A stretch of DNA of 64,000 nt from Chloroflexota bacterium (GTDB taxonomy: Bacteria; Chloroflexota; Anaerolineae; Promineifilales; Promineifilaceae), in assembly GCA_018004935.1 (NCBI GenBank), contig JAGNBF010000007.1:1-64000 (forward strand), written 5' to 3'. How positions within the stretch are numbered: the first letter of the stretch is position 1; each line of letters begins with the position of its first letter. Of the stretch, positions 25,919 to 34,610 are shown one piece after another. The notes below the pieces were generated by a model that saw nothing but the letters and a program-made list of their open reading frames with translations, was not told the DNA's origin and ran no database searches. Position numbers and translations under genes: made by a program.

Positions 25919-26703
25919 CTATAACCTCATTATGATTGGGAATAATGTCAGGGTAACGGGGAGAGGATAGGGGTGCGGTAATCGGTTACTCTCTGTACGT
26001 CTGGCTTTTGTGGCCTCTGGTAAACCCTGCTCAACGTAATAAATCACATTGTCCCTCTGCGACCCCCTCCAGGCAATAGCCTTCCAGTTCTGCCCGCGAT
26101 TCTCAGTTTAAACGGGATCTTTGAGAATTCTGGGGGTTGACACCAGATGTACGGGCTGGCCTTGTGCCTGTCCCACACGGGGCAACCACAAGAGTTGCCC
26201 GTACCCCGCGACATCCCGAAAACCCTTTTTGAGATTTAATAAATTAATACCGGTATCGAGTTTTCCCCACCCCTAACCCCGCTCCCAGGGGCGGGGAACT
26301 TTTTCTCAGGTCATTTTTTGCAAGCGTCCGCCTGCGAAAAATGAGATGAATGGGGTTTCCCCTGCCCCTTCCCAGTGGGATCGCAGAGGGATGAAGCTTT
26401 CGCTATGCCTGTATTATTTTGGAAAAATTCAAAAAGGGTAACGTTCCGTTAGTTTAGTACATCAGGGCGGATCATTTGTCACCGGATCCCCCCTAACCCC
26501 GCCCCAGGGGCGAGGAACTTTCTCATGTGCCGGAAATCGCAGGAGAATGGGCGAATCAACTCATTACCCGATTAATCATTTAATCAGCAATGACCACCGG
26601 ACGGGATAACTGAACGTTTACACGCTTCCCTCAAAACTCAACAATTCCTAAGGAGTTTTATCGCCGGATTGAAGGAATTTTTTAAGAATGGTACACTGGA
26701 TAC
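25919..26703. repeat. Divergent promoter region packed with repeats
   Basis: 26120-26226 is a family E element (GACACCAGATGTACGGGCTGG...GGGGCAACCACAAGAGTTGCCCGTACCCC, with an inner stem-loop). 26268-26360 and 26489-26530 are family H G+C blocks. 'cattacccgattaatcatttaatcag' at about 26562-26588 recurs near 47672-47705. No gene was seen. It separates the minus-strand glycosyltransferase from the plus-strand PKD-CAP gene; the sequence 'ggaattttttaagaatggtacactgg' before 26704 may hold the -10 region. Confidence 0.65.
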
Positions 26704-28554
26704 ATGCGAAAGCGTTTCCAGGGTGGGTTTCTTCTCTTTTTTATGCTCAATCTAATCATCTTTATGACCTTGCGCCCTGCGCTGGCTATATTTGATGAAC
26801 CCTTACCCCTGTATGCCCGCTTTAACCAGATCAGTGGCCCCTTGCAACTCGATGTTGTCTTTGATCCTCCCATAATTGGGGCGGCCGATTCCCTGGTTGC
26901 TACTCTCACCCTTACAAATCAAACACCAGACGCGGCCGCACCCACTATAGATATCCTCATCCCGGCCACTGTCACCCTGGACACCAGCCAATTACCCATC
27001 GGCCTCAGCCTTAATGCTCAGGCCAACCATCTCATCTGGCTCCCCGTTCTCACCGGCCAGGGCGACAAAGAACAAATCACCCTCCATCTAAAAGCCACCT
27101 TCGCCGATATTCAACACCCTGAACAAAATCTGGTCATCACCTTACAAAGCGAAAGTAGCTCGCAAACACTTAACGCGCCCTTCTGGTTGGGCGTCCCCCC
27201 ACAGGTCAGCCTACCCCAACCGGCACAAGTAGCCGTAGGGCAACCCGTCGCCCTCCAGGCTGTTACCAGTGGGCCAGGCCCATTTTCCCAAACCTGGGAT
27301 TTGGGTGATGGTCGTACCGTTCACGCTCAAAACCCAAACGTAGTTTACTCTCTGGCAGGCACTTACCAGGTGACAGTACAAGTTGCGAATCCCCTCGCGG
27401 CCGCGGCCGCGACCACCACCGTACACGTCGTCGCCGAACCATCCGCCCAATTCTCTACCGATGATACCACCCCTGGTGTAAACCAAAACATCCAATTCAT
27501 CAACGCCAGTGGAGGAGCCGGTCCCCTGGCTTTTACCTGGGACTTTGGCGACAACATCACCAGCACCGCTATTGCCCCCATCCACGCCTACAACCAACCC
27601 GGCACCTATCTGGTCCATCTTCAAGCAGAAAACACGTTTGGTCTGGCTGAAACCAGCTTCTCTCTCACCGTAGGGTCCCCCCCCGTCGCCGATTTCGTCA
27701 TCAATGAGACCGCCACCACCGGTTCTCCCGTCACCGCCCAGGCATTTACCGATTCCACCGCATCCCTTGTCACCTGGGATATGGGTGATGGATACACCAC
27801 CCAAGGTTTAACCATCAGCCACACCTATGCCACCAGCGGCAATTATTGGGTTGTCATGAGTGCCCAAAACGATTTTGGCACCACACAAATAGGTCGTTGG
27901 GTCGCGGTAACCGCTGGTCCCAGCACCCTCTATTTGCCCCTGTTGAGTACTGCCAATCTTACATCCACCCTCTATTTCAGCCCTACCGATACAGCTCTCA
28001 TCACCACCGACATCCTGCCTGATGAAGTCGCCATTATCACCCAGGAAGCCCCACCCAGTGACATCGGCATCACCCCCGCCGAACAGTTACTCTGGTACAT
28101 CAATGAAGCTCGTCGTTTACACAATTTACCCCCCCTCACCTACAATTATGAATTAACCGTAGCCGCGCAACGTCACAGTGATGACATGGGGCGATATGGC
28201 TACACCGGTCACACTGGCTCCGATGGTACTCGCCCAGAACAACGGCAACAAGATGCTGGTTATCAAGGCACTTACGCCGGTGAAGTAACTTATTGGGGTT
28301 ATGATCAGGTTTCCGCAGTTGTTGAATTTTGGGTCAATAGCCCGGCACATCGTAATCTCATTCTCAGTACCCTGCCCACTGATGTCGGTGTAAGCTATAC
28401 CTATAATCCGTATGCGCCCAGCGTCTGGTACTGGGTTGCCGAATTTGGTCTTACCCAGCCTGTGATTCCCCCCACCACTACTATGAGGCTCAAACTTGAA
28501 CCACAGCACGCTGATCTCCCCCGCCACCTTGAAAGACTCATTGGCCAATCCTGA
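26704..28554 (+). CDS. Secreted PKD-repeat protein with C-terminal CAP domain
   Basis: 616 aa. Signal peptide: MRKRFQGGFLLFFMLNLIIFM with cleavage after the ALA near residue 28. About 30-165 is a DUF11-like beta domain (SLVATLTLTNQTPDAAAPTIDI). Three PKD domains follow at about 168-245, 250-325 and 330-395, shown by WDLGDGRTVHAQNPNVVYSLAGTYQVTV, WDFGDN...HAYNQPGTYLVHL and WDMGDGYTTQG...HTYATSGNYWVVM. About 465-595 is a CAP/SCP domain (LLWYINEARRLHNLPPLTYN, AQRHSDDMGRYGYTGHTGSDG, YWVAEFGL). Extracellular; PKD domains probably mediate adhesion or spacing. An AAA codon run at 27397-27410 contains two overlapping GCGGCCGC. Its last 59 bp overlap the rhodanese gene. Confidence 0.9.
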   Translation: MRKRFQGGFLLFFMLNLIIFMTLRPALAIFDEPLPLYARFNQISGPLQLDVVFDPPIIGAADSLVATLTLTNQTPDAAAPTIDILIPATVTLDTSQLPIGLSLNAQANHLIWLPVLTGQGDKEQITLHLKATFADIQHPEQNLVITLQSESSSQTLNAPFWLGVPPQVSLPQPAQVAVGQPVALQAVTSGPGPFSQTWDLGDGRTVHAQNPNVVYSLAGTYQVTVQVANPLAAAAATTTVHVVAEPSAQFSTDDTTPGVNQNIQFINASGGAGPLAFTWDFGDNITSTAIAPIHAYNQPGTYLVHLQAENTFGLAETSFSLTVGSPPVADFVINETATTGSPVTAQAFTDSTASLVTWDMGDGYTTQGLTISHTYATSGNYWVVMSAQNDFGTTQIGRWVAVTAGPSTLYLPLLSTANLTSTLYFSPTDTALITTDILPDEVAIITQEAPPSDIGITPAEQLLWYINEARRLHNLPPLTYNYELTVAAQRHSDDMGRYGYTGHTGSDGTRPEQRQQDAGYQGTYAGEVTYWGYDQVSAVVEFWVNSPAHRNLILSTLPTDVGVSYTYNPYAPSVWYWVAEFGLTQPVIPPTTTMRLKLEPQHADLPRHLERLIGQS

Positions 28555-29344
28555 TTGGGTTATTATAGATTGCCGTTTTAACCTGAGTGGTGATACCAGT
28601 GCCGGTCAACAGGCTTACCAGGAAAAACACATACCCGGAGCCGTGTATGCCCATCTCGACACCGATCTCAGTAACCCACCAACCACTGACTATGGTCGTC
28701 ATCCACTTCCCCCCGCCGAAAAACTGTGCGCCACCTTTGGCCGCCTGGGCATTGATGCTCATAAGCAAGTGATTGTTTATGATGATGCCCGTGGTGCTTT
28801 TGCCGCCCGGCTGTGGTGGTTATTACGCTATATGGGCCATGAAGCGGTTGCCCTGTTAGATGGGGGGTGGACGGCCTGGGTAGAGGCCGGATATCCTATC
28901 AGCTCAGGTGAAGAACAAAATAGGCCTTGCCCGTTTAGTGGTATCCCCCATCACGAGTGGCTTGTGCGGCTGGATGAACTACCTACCCAGGCTTTACTGG
29001 TAGACTCCCGCGATCCGGCGCGTTACCGGGGGGAAATAGAGCCACTTGATCCCCGTGCAGGTCACATTCCGGGGGCCACAAACTATTTTTACGGCAATAA
29101 TCTAGATAGCCGAGGACGTTTTCTGGTACCAGAACAGCTACAACAACAATTGTTAGAGGTGATAGGGGCAACGCGGCCGCAAGAAGTCGTCTTTTACTGT
29201 GGCTCTGGTGTTACCGCCTGTCTGAACCTCTTAGCCATGAAATATGCTGGTTTACCCGAAGGCAAACTCTACGCTGGTTCCTGGAGTGAATGGTGTGCTG
29301 ATCCCACCCGCCCCATTGCCATAGGTGACGAACCCGCCATCTGA
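28496..29344 (+). CDS. Thiosulfate/3-mercaptopyruvate sulfurtransferase (two rhodanese domains)
   Basis: 282 aa, tandem rhodanese domains. The N-terminal inactive domain includes WVIIDCRFNL and HIPGAVYAHLDTDLS; the C-terminal active domain has LLVDSRDPARYRG and CGSGVTAC with catalytic Cys235. CGSGVTA is typical of 3-mercaptopyruvate sulfurtransferases. It transfers sulfane sulfur to thiols or cyanide. The start is TTG at 28496, with GAGG 8 bp before; the family normally begins a few residues before 'VIIDCRF', so there is no suitable ATG. The gene therefore begins 59 bp inside the preceding gene, in another frame. A sulfur donor role for E1/Ubl-type sulfur carriers cannot be excluded but is not shown. 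Confidence 0.92.
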   Translation: MNHSTLISPATLKDSLANPDWVIIDCRFNLSGDTSAGQQAYQEKHIPGAVYAHLDTDLSNPPTTDYGRHPLPPAEKLCATFGRLGIDAHKQVIVYDDARGAFAARLWWLLRYMGHEAVALLDGGWTAWVEAGYPISSGEEQNRPCPFSGIPHHEWLVRLDELPTQALLVDSRDPARYRGEIEPLDPRAGHIPGATNYFYGNNLDSRGRFLVPEQLQQQLLEVIGATRPQEVVFYCGSGVTACLNLLAMKYAGLPEGKLYAGSWSEWCADPTRPIAIGDEPAI

Positions 29345-29408
29345 GGCAATTCACTTCCTTATCTATAGCCACACCCCACAAATTCCGAAAGAACCATAAG
29401 TTCCACCC

Positions 29409-29442
29409 AGACTTGACCGGTTCAGAAAACCGGTCAAGTCTG
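29409..29442 (+). terminator. Strong hairpin after the rhodanese gene
   Basis: CAGACTTGACCGGTT (29409-29423) pairs with AACCGGTCAAGTCTG (29428-29442): a 15-bp perfect stem with a 4-nt loop, without a following T-run. Probable transcription barrier or mRNA-stabilising hairpin. Confidence 0.6.
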
Positions 29443-29452
29443 AAATGAATTT

Positions 29453-29657
29453 TAGGCTTTTGGGGAATTCAGGGGAGTGACACCATATGTACGGGCTGGC
29501 CTTGTGCCTGCCCAGTGTGGGGCAACCACAAAGGTTGCCCGTACCCCACGAAACCCCAAAGAACTTATTTTCTTCCTCTCAACCGAAATGAAACACATCC
29601 TTTGGCAAATCGCCTTACACACTGTTAAGCACAGTTTAACGACTTTTGAACCATGCC
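29453..29657. repeat. Family E element followed by a family I MITE end
   Basis: 29453-29570 carries GACACCATATGTACGGGCTGG...GGGGCAACCACAAAGGTTGCCCGTACCCC (family E; other copies at 26120-26226, 43206-43321 reverse, 58322-58437). 29588-29657 ends in TTTTGAACCATGCC, the terminus of the element that interrupts xisH, preceded by 'caaatcgccttacac'. 29658-29836 shows nothing else clear. Confidence 0.7.
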
Positions 29658-29836
29658 CAATAACGGAATAGCCCTTAAGTGAGATTGTAGGCGTCTTGAC
29701 GTATCCCTTACAATAACCTTCTAGGAGACAGTGCCCGTTTTCTCCATGTGCCGGGGTCCGGGTTGTTTTATGGGGGCCAGTCAATTCTCACTTTCCATGA
29801 GCTTTCAGGTTCTGCCTGACCCGAGAAGGATTTTGC

Positions 29837-30565
29837 ATGCGTTTAGCTATTCTTGCTGATATCCATAGCAACATTATTGCCCTGGAGAAAGTATTACACG
29901 CCATTCAACGTGAAAAGGTAGACCAGATTGTATGCCTGGGCGATGTGGTCAATATCGGCCCGCGGCCGCGTGAAGTCATCGAGCAGTTACGCCAACTAAA
30001 CTGCCTCACCATCCTCGGCAATCACGACGAGTGGATCCTCAAACCAGACTATCACAGCCGCAAAGACACAATTGATGAAATCGTAGACATCTACCACTGG
30101 ACAGCCCAACAACTTAGCCCCGACGACAAACAATATCTCCACACCTTCAAAAACACAGCCTACATCGATCTGGCGCCACAGACCAATATCCTTTTTTTTC
30201 ATGGCTCCCCCCGTTCCAACAAAGACCTCATCCTGGCCGAGACACCCGACCATGTTCTAGATACAATGTTTCAGGAATGCCGCGCCTCTTTGCTCATTGG
30301 GGGTCACTCCCACATCCAACTCATGCGCTACTATCGGGGAATGCGCTTGATCAATCCCGGTAGCGTAGGACTCTCCTTCACCTACCATCCCACTTTTGGC
30401 TACAGCCCATGGGCCGAATTTGCCCTGGTAACCTGGCATCGCGGCCGCATCCATCTCGATTTAAACCGTATCCCCCTAAATGTTGATACACTCACCCAAG
30501 ATGCCCTCCACAGCGATATGCCCCATGCCTCCTGGTGGGCCAACTCCTGGCTACGAAAACCCTGA
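29837..30565 (+). CDS. YfcE/MJ0936-type metallophosphodiesterase
   Basis: 242 aa, cytosolic. All motifs of the small calcineurin-like phosphoesterases are present: ILADIHSN (DxH), VCLGDVVNIGP (GD), TILGNHDEW (GNHD), FFHGSPRS (H), LIGGHSHIQ (GHxH) and LINPGSVG. Members hydrolyse phosphodiesters such as 2',3'-cyclic nucleotides or cAMP in vitro; the substrate here is unknown. GAGAAGG precedes the ATG. It lies 170 bp upstream of the ubiquitin-like gene on the same strand, and is separated from it by an apparently non-repeat spacer. Confidence 0.9.
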   Translation: MRLAILADIHSNIIALEKVLHAIQREKVDQIVCLGDVVNIGPRPREVIEQLRQLNCLTILGNHDEWILKPDYHSRKDTIDEIVDIYHWTAQQLSPDDKQYLHTFKNTAYIDLAPQTNILFFHGSPRSNKDLILAETPDHVLDTMFQECRASLLIGGHSHIQLMRYYRGMRLINPGSVGLSFTYHPTFGYSPWAEFALVTWHRGRIHLDLNRIPLNVDTLTQDALHSDMPHASWWANSWLRKP

Positions 30566-30734
30566 CTCCGGCAAACTCCTGCCCCTTTCTTGCAACCCAC
30601 AGAAAGCATTTGCGTATTAGAGGTGAATTCAGTCACAATACACTTTGTTCCACAGTGTAAGCATTCCTTAGACTGAGATATATTTAGGCTCTAACAAAAC
30701 ATCGCCTGACAACATTTGGAGGTATAACAGAACA

Positions 30735-31007
30735 ATGGCAAGCGTAAAAGTCATCATCTATGACCCAACTGGCTCTAAGAAAACCCCGGTGGAATTACCC
30801 GCCGATGTCCCTATGCGCCGTCTTATCCCCGCCCTGGTGACCAAAATGGGTCTGCCCAACAACCAGGGAGCCAACCCCATCACCTATCGTTTGGATCATC
30901 GCACCTCGGGCAAACGTCTGGCCGACGATGAATCTTTACAAGATGCCGGGGTAAAAGAAGATGATATTCTGAGTCTGTTCCCTGAAGTAACCGCCGGTCG
31001 TTCTTAA
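30735..31007 (+). CDS. Ubiquitin-like beta-grasp protein
   Basis: 90 aa. A beta-grasp ubiquitin-like pattern: strand SVKVIIYDPTGSKKTPVELP, helix MRRLIPALVTKMGLP, strand ITYRLDHRTSGKRLADDESL and final strand DDILSLFPEV, resembling the YukD/EsaB and ubiquitin order with the 'L.dd.tL.d.gv...d.l.l' core. The C-terminus is TAGRS, not diglycine. Trimming two residues, as the adjacent JAB peptidase could do, would leave a C-terminal Gly (..EVTAG). It is the first gene of a plus-strand cluster with E2, two JABs and two RING-like genes, which identifies it as the likely modifier. GGAGG lies 12-13 bp before the ATG. No octamer in this short gene. Confidence 0.85.
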   Translation: MASVKVIIYDPTGSKKTPVELPADVPMRRLIPALVTKMGLPNNQGANPITYRLDHRTSGKRLADDESLQDAGVKEDDILSLFPEVTAGRS

Positions 31008-31025
31008 AACGATGGTTTAAATTTC

Positions 31026-31093
31026 TCTGAGTTCCCCAGAGTTCCCACAAGTTCCGCACCCCAATCGGAACTTAGAGGAACTCTAGGAACTTG
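31026..31093. repeat. Inverted 'GAGTTCCC/GAACTC' repeat between Ubl and E2 genes
   Basis: The left arm is 'gagttccccagagttcccacaagttcc' and the right arm is 'ggaacttagaggaactctaggaactt', able to form a long imperfect hairpin in the Ubl-E2 mRNA leader. Similar units occur at 8946-8995. It may separate Ubl expression (needed in excess) from enzyme expression, which is an inference. Confidence 0.55.
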
Positions 31094-31110
31094 GTTATTG
31101 AGGCAGTCAA

Positions 31111-31644
31111 ATGACCTTCGATATTCGTGAAACCCGTTTGCGCAATGATTACAAGCGCGTGCGGGAATTGGTTGAGCGGAGTGAACTCATTCATATTCTA
31201 ACGACCGATGGGGAGCCGCCGGAACGGTATCATATTCGTTTCACCTGTCGGGGTTTGGAAAACATCAATGGTGAAAAACCGGTTTTCCGTGATGTGCATG
31301 AGGTCAGCATCTATTTACATGCTGAATACCCACTCAAACAACCCCAAATGAAATGGCTCACGCCCATCTTTCACCCCAACATCCATATTACGGGGGCGGT
31401 GTGTATTGGGGCGTGGTGGCCCGCCAAAACCCTTGATGAGTTACTCCTGACCCTGGGTGAAATGGTGCAGTATAAAAACCTTGGCCCCAAGGATCCCATG
31501 AACTCAAAAGCGGCCGCCTGGGCCTTGCGCCATAAACACCTCTTCCCCATTGACAATCGCAGTCTCAAAGGTCCATCTCTGATCGATCAGATTGTACTTG
31601 GGGCCACTGAGGAACCCGATGACCTCGGTATCAACATCCTCTGA
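31111..31644 (+). CDS. Ubiquitin-conjugating (E2/UBC-fold) enzyme
   Basis: 177 aa with a canonical UBC domain. Residues 68-103 include YLHAEYPLKQPQMKWLTP, HPN at 88-90 and the catalytic Cys98 in GAVCIGAWWPAKT. HPN to Cys spacing (8 residues) is the same as in eukaryotic UbcH5-type E2s, and the flanking TPIFHPN matches them closely. It would accept the Ubl from the E1-like enzyme as a thioester and pass it to a lysine. The C-terminal 40 residues are an extra helix and acidic tail (TEEPDDLGINIL). The 3' end overlaps the first JAB gene by 26 bp, giving translational coupling. One GCGGCCGC. Confidence 0.93.
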   Translation: MTFDIRETRLRNDYKRVRELVERSELIHILTTDGEPPERYHIRFTCRGLENINGEKPVFRDVHEVSIYLHAEYPLKQPQMKWLTPIFHPNIHITGAVCIGAWWPAKTLDELLLTLGEMVQYKNLGPKDPMNSKAAAWALRHKHLFPIDNRSLKGPSLIDQIVLGATEEPDDLGINIL

Positions 31645-32857
31645 ATCTACGACCCCTTCCCGCCAGCAATCATCTCCTTCCCCTTCCGCCCAAGAGTGGC
31701 TGGCAAATTGTTTGTTGCATGGCCAGCAACCGCAACCCTACCAGGTTGGTATCATTATCAGCCAGGAGGCTTTGCGCCAGATTGATAGCCATTGCCGCAG
31801 TGATTTACACCGCGAATTAGGGGGAGTGTTATTGGGTAAGGCCTTTCAGCGGCAAGGGCAACAATGGGTCGCCATCGCGGCCGCATTGCCCGCCTTCAGT
31901 GATCAACATGGCCCCATTCATTTCACCTTTACCGCCGATGCCTGGGCCAGGATCAACCGAGACCGAGAGAGCCAACACCCCCAACTTTCTATCGTGGGCT
32001 GGTTTCATACCCACCCCGACCTGGGCGTGTTTTACTCCGCCGATGATGTGGTGGTACACACCGTCGCATTTCGGGAATTATGGCATATTGGTCTGGTAGT
32101 AGATCCGGTACGCCAGGAAGCCTGCTTCTTTGGCTGGGATCAAAAAGAGTTATTAGATGGCCTGGAACGGGCTATTTTGCCGATGGAAGGGTATTACGAA
32201 CGCACCGATGAACAACCCACCCCGGCTGTAACCTGGCAGATGGGGCGCGATCGGGCCTGGAATCAGACAGAACGTTCACGTACAGCGCGGCCGCGAGCCA
32301 CCCTCAGCGGCGTGACAATAGCCGATGACCTGGACTCGGCCTCAGAGAGTTTCTATGCTCCCACCAACCCCTGGCCCACCCTTTCCTCAGGTATGGCCGT
32401 CAGTATAGGGCTGGTAGGGTTATTCGTAACCTTATGTCTGTTGCTGATCGTTATTCTACCTCTGGAACGACGGGCCGGAGCACTGGAAAATGTTGTTCTG
32501 ACCCTGGCGGAGACTGCCCTGAATGAAGCAAATGCTACCGGCGCGGCCGCGTGCCCTGATGCCCGTTTACGCCTGATTACACCCCAGGCAGGAACCACCG
32601 TCAACGCCGCAGAACTTACCATTATTGGTACCGCCCAGTACGCGGCCGCAAATCGTTATTCCCTGGCAGTACGGCCAGCTACCAGCGAAAATTGGACAAC
32701 CATTACCACCTTCCGCCGTGACCAATCACTGGCGGAACTGGGTCGGCTCGACACCACAACCCTCATCCCTGGCATCTACCAGCTTCAACTGGCGGCCCAG
32801 GACAAGGCAGGCACCACCCTCGGTCAAACCTGTATCATCTCATTTGTGCTGGAATGA
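31619..32857 (+). CDS. Membrane-anchored JAB/JAMM (MPN+) isopeptidase
   Basis: 412 aa from ATG 31619 (GAGGAACCCG upstream), preferred over the ATG at 31592. JAMM zinc site complete: Glu66 in HRELGGVLLG, then FHTHPDLGVFYSADD giving His130, His132, Ser140 and Asp143. Expected to trim the Ubl precursor or remove Ubl from targets. Residues 232-239 are VTIADDLD, a SIM-like motif in a linker. A single membrane helix at about 259-281 (AVSIGLVGLFVTLCLLLIVIL) follows, and then about 130 residues of a likely extracytoplasmic Ig/FN3-like domain (LITPQAGTTVNAAELTIIGTA...). A JAB domain tied to a membrane helix and an outer domain is unusual. Three octamers. Confidence 0.92.
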   Translation: MTSVSTSSESTTPSRQQSSPSPSAQEWLANCLLHGQQPQPYQVGIIISQEALRQIDSHCRSDLHRELGGVLLGKAFQRQGQQWVAIAAALPAFSDQHGPIHFTFTADAWARINRDRESQHPQLSIVGWFHTHPDLGVFYSADDVVVHTVAFRELWHIGLVVDPVRQEACFFGWDQKELLDGLERAILPMEGYYERTDEQPTPAVTWQMGRDRAWNQTERSRTARPRATLSGVTIADDLDSASESFYAPTNPWPTLSSGMAVSIGLVGLFVTLCLLLIVILPLERRAGALENVVLTLAETALNEANATGAAACPDARLRLITPQAGTTVNAAELTIIGTAQYAAANRYSLAVRPATSENWTTITTFRRDQSLAELGRLDTTTLIPGIYQLQLAAQDKAGTTLGQTCIISFVLE

Positions 32858-32945
32858 GGCATAAAGTATATCGGGAAAAATTTCCGCCTGAAGGTACAAA
32901 CGTTCCCTCTACACCAACTACACCAAAGTCGAGTACACAAGAACT

Positions 32946-34022
32946 ATGACAACCCCAACGCCCTATCTCACCGCTTTAATCACCCTTAACCTGCCCGGCA
33001 CCCATCAGGCCACCCAGGTAACGGTAAAACTATTGCCTGCCGATATGGTAGACACCACCCACGGCCGCAAACAACTCGGCGATTGCACGCTGTCAGAATT
33101 GGCCCAATATGCGGATCAATTGGAACAAACAGTGCAGGCGGATTATGCCAACATCCGTCTGCGGGAACTAACCGAACAACCCGACCACCAGATACATATT
33201 GCCTTGCTTGACAAAGGGCAACCGGACACGACCCTGCCGATGGCCGCCGGATTGGCCTACATGGTAGCCGACTCTACCACCATAGCCACAGAAACCCCTG
33301 CGGCCGCGGCCGAAACCCTCGTCCCCATTGAAGAAATCCCCACCCCAGATAACCTGCCCGCCGAACCCGACCAGACTGATGCCCACGAAGACAACGAACC
33401 CGCCATTCATGTCGCTGAACCAGAATCCGTATTTGAAGAACGTGAGGCAGGCACCCCCCCCACCGGTACCGTCGCTGGTCTTAGCGAAAAACAAAAAATG
33501 CGCATCGCGGGCCTGCGTCGTCCCATCCATCATCCCACCTGGGCCGCCGTAGATATTCTCATCAACGAAAATGCCTTTCGCGACTCGCAGGCCCACGCCC
33601 TTTCCAGTATGGATCGTGAAGTAGCCGGTGTACTTGTAGGCCCCCCCCCAGAAAAACAACCCGATGGGCGCTACGTTGTTCACATCACCGATACCATCAT
33701 CGCCAAACATACCCGTATGCATGGAGCCAGTGTCACCTACACACCAGAAAGTTGGCGTTACCTCAACGACAAATTATACGAAATGTACCCTGATGACAGT
33801 GCCGTGATGGTAGGCTGGTATCATACCCACCCCGGTTTTGGCATCTTCCTCTCAGGAATGGATTTATTCATCCACCAGAACTTCTTCACCCAGGTCTGGC
33901 ATGTCGCTCTCGTCTTGGATCCGGTCGCCCGCACCAGCGGCTTCTTCTGCTGGGATCGGCCCAAAACACGAGTAGATCGTTATGATTTCCCCTGGCCTTA
34001 CTGGGCACACAAGGGCTGGTAA
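32946..34022 (+). CDS. Second JAB/JAMM peptidase, soluble, with long N-terminal extension
   Basis: 358 aa. The C-terminal JAMM domain is complete: Glu225 in DREVAGVLVG, and WYHTHPGFGIFLSGMD giving His293, His295, Ser303 and Asp306. Residues 1-110 form a separate alpha/beta domain (ALITLNLPGTHQATQVTVKLLP..., DCTLSELAQYADQLEQTV) I cannot assign; a ubiquitin-like or adaptor fold is possible. Residues 115-185 are an acidic, Pro/Ala-rich linker. No membrane segment. Sequence differences from the first JAB suggest division of labour, for example precursor processing versus deconjugation (inference). Confidence 0.92.
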   Translation: MTTPTPYLTALITLNLPGTHQATQVTVKLLPADMVDTTHGRKQLGDCTLSELAQYADQLEQTVQADYANIRLRELTEQPDHQIHIALLDKGQPDTTLPMAAGLAYMVADSTTIATETPAAAAETLVPIEEIPTPDNLPAEPDQTDAHEDNEPAIHVAEPESVFEEREAGTPPTGTVAGLSEKQKMRIAGLRRPIHHPTWAAVDILINENAFRDSQAHALSSMDREVAGVLVGPPPEKQPDGRYVVHITDTIIAKHTRMHGASVTYTPESWRYLNDKLYEMYPDDSAVMVGWYHTHPGFGIFLSGMDLFIHQNFFTQVWHVALVLDPVARTSGFFCWDRPKTRVDRYDFPWPYWAHKGW

Positions 34023-34172
34023 TCGGTCATTTTTTGGCGTATCATGTCTTATACTGGCCTAAATTTTTACCCACACGGATTAAAATAACTCATATATCTG
34101 CGGTGGCCTGTCTCCTGAAGACGCTACGTTTGATAAATAAGTTATTTAATTTCCATTCCTTATCACGTCATT

Positions 34173-34610
34173 ATGACCGATGAAATAGAAGCTCCTGCAA
34201 TCAATATAACTCTGGACGATATTACCGAGGCTAACATGCTCAGCCTCCATTGTCCTATCTGTGCCGGGCCGGTAGAAAATTATGTCACCGAACCGGCGCT
34301 CCAGCCGGTTGTCTGCGGCCAATGTGGCACGCTTTATCACAAAATTTGCTGGGAACAGAAAGGGGGCAAATGTGCGGTTCTCGGTTGTGAACATACCCAA
34401 TATCGCCCCTTTGGCACGCCCCCAGACCCAGTCCTGGTTATTCGGGATCGTGACCTGCCGCGTGATGTCCGTCCTACAAGCAACGGCGTCAGCCCGGCTA
34501 CCAAACAGCTAAAAGATGAGCAACGTCGCGCCTACCAGGAAATACAACAGCGTGGCTTATGGTCTCTCTTTTGGGACTGGCTTCTGCGAGCCATCAAAAT
34601 TCGTACTTGA
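34173..34610 (+). CDS. Prokaryotic RING-like (treble-clef) protein, E3 candidate
   Basis: 145 aa. Eight zinc ligands in a binuclear treble-clef order: C27, C30, C48, C51, H56, C59, C67, C72 (HCPIC ... VVCGQCGTLYHKICWEQKGGKCAVLGC). This resembles the Prok-RING/RING-variant families reported beside bacterial Ub-like systems. The N-terminus has INITLDDI (10-17), a SIM-like strand-acid motif. After a basic, helical region the C-terminus GLWSLFWDWLLRAIKIRT is a strongly amphipathic or membrane-associating helix. Likely acts as an E3-like adaptor for the E2 encoded 2.5 kb upstream (inference from context). No Shine-Dalgarno is visible before the ATG. Confidence 0.85.
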   Translation: MTDEIEAPAINITLDDITEANMLSLHCPICAGPVENYVTEPALQPVVCGQCGTLYHKICWEQKGGKCAVLGCEHTQYRPFGTPPDPVLVIRDRDLPRDVRPTSNGVSPATKQLKDEQRRAYQEIQQRGLWSLFWDWLLRAIKIRT

